From assembly GCA_014904985.1 (NCBI GenBank), contig MU128931.1, positions 62,001-126,000 on the forward strand: DNA of 64,000 nt, read 5' to 3'. Position numbers and translations under genes: made by a program. Source of the stretch: Hydnum rufescens UP504. Lineage: Eukaryota > Basidiomycota > Agaricomycetes > Cantharellales > Hydnaceae. Within the stretch, counting starts at the first letter, position 1; every line of letters begins with the position of its first letter. The notes under the pieces were generated by a model. The model had not been told where the DNA came from and made no database searches. It saw only the letters and a program-made list of their open reading frames with translations. Positions 62,040 to 64,000 of this stretch are shown one piece after another.

Positions 62040-63015
62040 ATCATGGCGGCCGAATTAAGTATCAGGGGAAAAGGCGGGAGCTAGATTGATGCAGACGGCT
62101 ACAAATGACAGGGGACAGGGGCCAAGACGCGGGGCCGAGGTATAGAGAAATACAAGGACCCGTTGGCGGGTTCCAGGCGTCAGTGTAAGTAAAAACAGCG
62201 CCAAAATACACCTGCACGAAGTGATCAGATACGCACTGCGAGGTCAAGCAGTCCAACGAATGCTCAAGCACATCAATTATGATTTTCTGCCAAGGAAAGA
62301 ATACGACCGCGTGTTGTTATATGCTTCAGACGAAAGAGAGTCGCCTTGTCTACGGCACATCTCCTGACGATGTGGCGACTAAATATCAGGGAAAGGGGAG
62401 AGCTGGATTGATGTAGACGATACAAATGATGGGAGATGGGGGCTAAGACGCGGGCAGAGCATAAGAATACAAGGACTTGTTGGCGGGTTCCACACGTCAG
62501 TTAACTGAACACAACGCAAAACTCCACGTGCACGAAGATATTGGAACCGTACTGTGAGGCCAAGCAGTCTCAACGAATGCTGAGGCACATGAATCATGAT
62601 TTTCCACTAGGAAAAGGATCCGACTGCAGGTTACGATATGCTTCAGACGAAAGAGAGCCATCTTGTCTACGGCACATCTCCTGACGATGTGGCGACTAAA
62701 TTGTCAGGGAAAGGGGAGAGCTGGATTGATGTAGAGGATACAAATGACGGGAGATGGGGGGCAGAGGCATAAGAAATACAAGGACTTGTGGGCGGGTTCC
62801 ACGCGTCAGTTAACTGAACACAGCGAAAAACTCCACGTGGACGAAGATATTGGAACCGCACTGTGAGGCCAAGAAGTCTCAACGAATGCTGAGGCACATG
62901 AATCACGATTTTCCACCAGGAAAAGGATCCGACTGCATGTTACAATATGCTTCAGACGAAAGAGAGCCATCTTGTCTACGGCACATCTCCTGACGATGTA
63001 GCCGCTGATAAACAA
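62040..63015. repeat. Three tandem copies of a ~320 bp unit
   Basis: The same block recurs with starts near 62062, 62386 and 62704 (tcagggaaaggggagagctgg and variants), spacing about 324 and 318 bp. Each copy runs through tacaaggac, ggcgggttcca, gcgtcagt, aacgaatgct and ttcagacgaaagagag to ggcacatctcctgacgatgt. Copies 2 and 3 are near-identical; copy 1 is more diverged. A fourth copy appears to begin and break off at about 63003. No coding potential is shared between copies, and no terminal repeats or target-site duplications were seen, so this looks like a local minisatellite, not a transposon. Confidence 0.9.
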
Positions 63016-63049
63016 GGGAAGTCTTGATAATCAAATAAGCACGAAGAAT

Positions 63050-63331
63050 CTAAGGTCCAGAAATTAACGAGACTCTTACAGGTTGTCGGAGCGATTGTTT
63101 ACGGTCTGTAGGAGGCTGACGTCGTGCATCCACTTTGGACCACGGGAATTGGCCGCCAAGCTCGACAAAGATGATGCCCCCGAGCACGATTCCCGTGAAT
63201 CCAACAGCAGCCCGCCCGCCAGGAAATAGATATTTCATGCCGGTATAGATTGAAGAGAGGTGGACGAAATAGGATATTCTGACCCTAAAGCGCTCCTCGG
63301 GGTCTTCTATCTGGAACGAGGACCTGGCCAT
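63050..63331 (-). CDS. Small single-pass membrane protein, unrecognised
   Basis: Leftward from ATG 63331: MARSSFQIEDPEERFRVRIS, then YTGMKYLFPGGRAAVGF, a hydrophobic helix TGIVLGGIIFVELGGQFPW, and a basic tail ending RVSLISGP. About 93 residues with one predicted membrane segment. Size and topology resemble small organellar membrane proteins, but no family is recognised. It lies head-to-head with GPI2 at 120 bp, and its 3' end abuts the tandem repeats. Confidence 0.5.
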   Translation of the reverse strand: MARSSFQIEDPEERFRVRISYFVHLSSIYTGMKYLFPGGRAAVGFTGIVLGGIIFVELGGQFPWSKVDARRQPPTDRKQSLRQPVRVSLISGP

Positions 63332-63451
63332 TGGCACTATCAGAGCACGTACCGCGAGTATATATATTGAGGAACATGTGTTCGGCGAAGGTACGCGTTC
63401 AGTGAACGGGAGGTGCCGAAGCTCTCGGAAGCAAAGCCTTGGTTGGGATGC
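63332..63451. promoter_or_regulatory. 120-bp divergent promoter, small membrane ORF / GPI2
   Basis: The two ATG codons (63331 on - and 63452 on +) are separated by 120 bp. tatatattga near 63360 is a TATA-like element that could serve either direction. Confidence 0.45.
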
Positions 63452-64000
63452 ATGAATGGAGATGGCTGGGAGAAGATTTTGTGGAGAGACCAACCCTTCT
63501 CTGACAACTACGTTCCCCCATCCTTTCTCTCGGCCCTCAAGCGTAACGGTCAGAATATTTTCTGATTTTATTAGAGTGTACTGTACTGACTTTTCGATGT
63601 TAGCTAATGTACAACCATACACATACACGCCGCTCGTTCTTGCAACACTCTCCATAACGCAGCATGCAGCCGTGCTGTTCATCTTTCTTTCCGTCTTTAT
63701 TCATCTTCATAATGAATCACTAGACCCGCGTCTTGTCGTTTGGACGTGCATTATTGGTTTCTTCGTTGGCTACATTGCCTGGGAGCTCGTACAGAAGCAG
63801 CAAAAATTTCCAACAAACTTTAGAGAACAGCGCAAGTCTCTTTCTACCCTGCCCTGAATGTAACATCGTCGTAATACTCATCGCCACATCTATAGGCATC
63901 AAAACAGTTAAATCATCGATACTAGTATTCCTGGCCTTGATCGCTGTCACACCTGTTCTCAAGACACTCACTGAGGCCACGTCGTCCGATTCTATATGGG
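63452..64000 (+). CDS. GPI2: GPI-GlcNAc transferase subunit GPI2 / PIG-C (3' partial)
   Basis: Subunit of the ER complex that makes GlcNAc-phosphatidylinositol, the first step of GPI anchors. ATG 63452 gives MNGDGWEKILWRDQPFSDNY, VPPSFLSALKRN, matching the conserved start of PIG-C. An intron (63549-63603) joins to ANVQPYTYTPLVLATLSI, and hydrophobic helices follow (HAAVLFIFLSVFIHL, VVWTCIIGFFVGYIAWEL). The last visible exon reads IKTVKSSILVFLALIAVTPV and then LKTLTEATSSDSIW, a signature of the family. The C-terminal half lies beyond the window. The introns between 63,780 and 63,897 are uncertain. Confidence 0.88.

Noticed and set aside
62379..62906. Two similar minus-strand ORFs (MIHVPQHSLRLLGL...) inside the tandem repeats
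   Set aside because: They are the same repeat read twice. Copy 1 does not keep the frame and there is no recognisable protein.
62040..63015. Tandem units as a CRISPR array or transposon
   Set aside because: Units are ~320 bp with no short repeat/spacer pattern, no terminal inverted or direct repeats and no transposase. The context is a eukaryotic nuclear genome.

Overview
This window is nuclear DNA from a filamentous basidiomycete, most likely an Agaricomycete. Genes are dense and lie on both strands. Almost all are broken by many 45-70 nt introns with GT..AG ends, and intergenic spaces are short. The protein set fits: a white-collar-1-type photoreceptor with no visible C-terminal GATA finger, a Fus3/Kss1-type MAP kinase, fungal TRK potassium transport, and a bifunctional THI20-type thiamine enzyme. 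No virus, plasmid, CRISPR array or intact transposon was seen. Introns were placed by eye from splice consensus, phase and remembered family motifs, so internal exon edges are less certain than gene identities.

Layout. 1-8 kb: 3' part of a THI20-type gene (HMP kinase plus TenA), then eIF4G. 8-19 kb: a membrane-anchored spermidine-synthase-like protein (-), PP2A leucine carboxyl methyltransferase, a TRK potassium transporter, a nitrilase, and an intron-containing tRNA-Lys(CUU). 19-31 kb: clathrin light chain, a BCAS3-type WD40 protein (-), a zinc alcohol dehydrogenase (-), a loose C2H2-like ORF and NOP12 (-). 31-45 kb: RPL10/uL16, a mitochondrial PDK/BCKDK-type kinase (-), telomeric STN1, an unrecognised nuclear-looking protein (-) packed head-to-head against AIP1, and a coiled-coil protein (-). 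45-64 kb: a G3BP-like NTF2/RRM protein (-), the MAP kinase, RPC19 (-) hidden in six small exons, an unrecognised protein, a histidine acid phosphatase, a small protein (-) divergent from ATG7, ATG7, WC-1, three tandem ~320 bp repeats, a small one-TM ORF (-), and the start of GPI2, which runs off the window.

Most genes are single-copy housekeeping genes, and no biosynthetic cluster is evident. Several are divergent pairs on very short shared promoters: RPC19 and the 51857 gene, the 55.6 kb small gene and ATG7, the one-TM ORF and GPI2. In the AIP1 pair the start codons are 10 bp apart or overlap.

Points of interest: four GC-AG introns; 4-nt and 10-nt microexons in the MAP kinase; and at least five single-base frame breaks (G3BP-like x2, acid phosphatase, WC-1 x2). 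Each break is repaired by one extra G or C in a short run, which points to consensus errors more than to pseudogenes. I did not find a clearly new multi-gene system.
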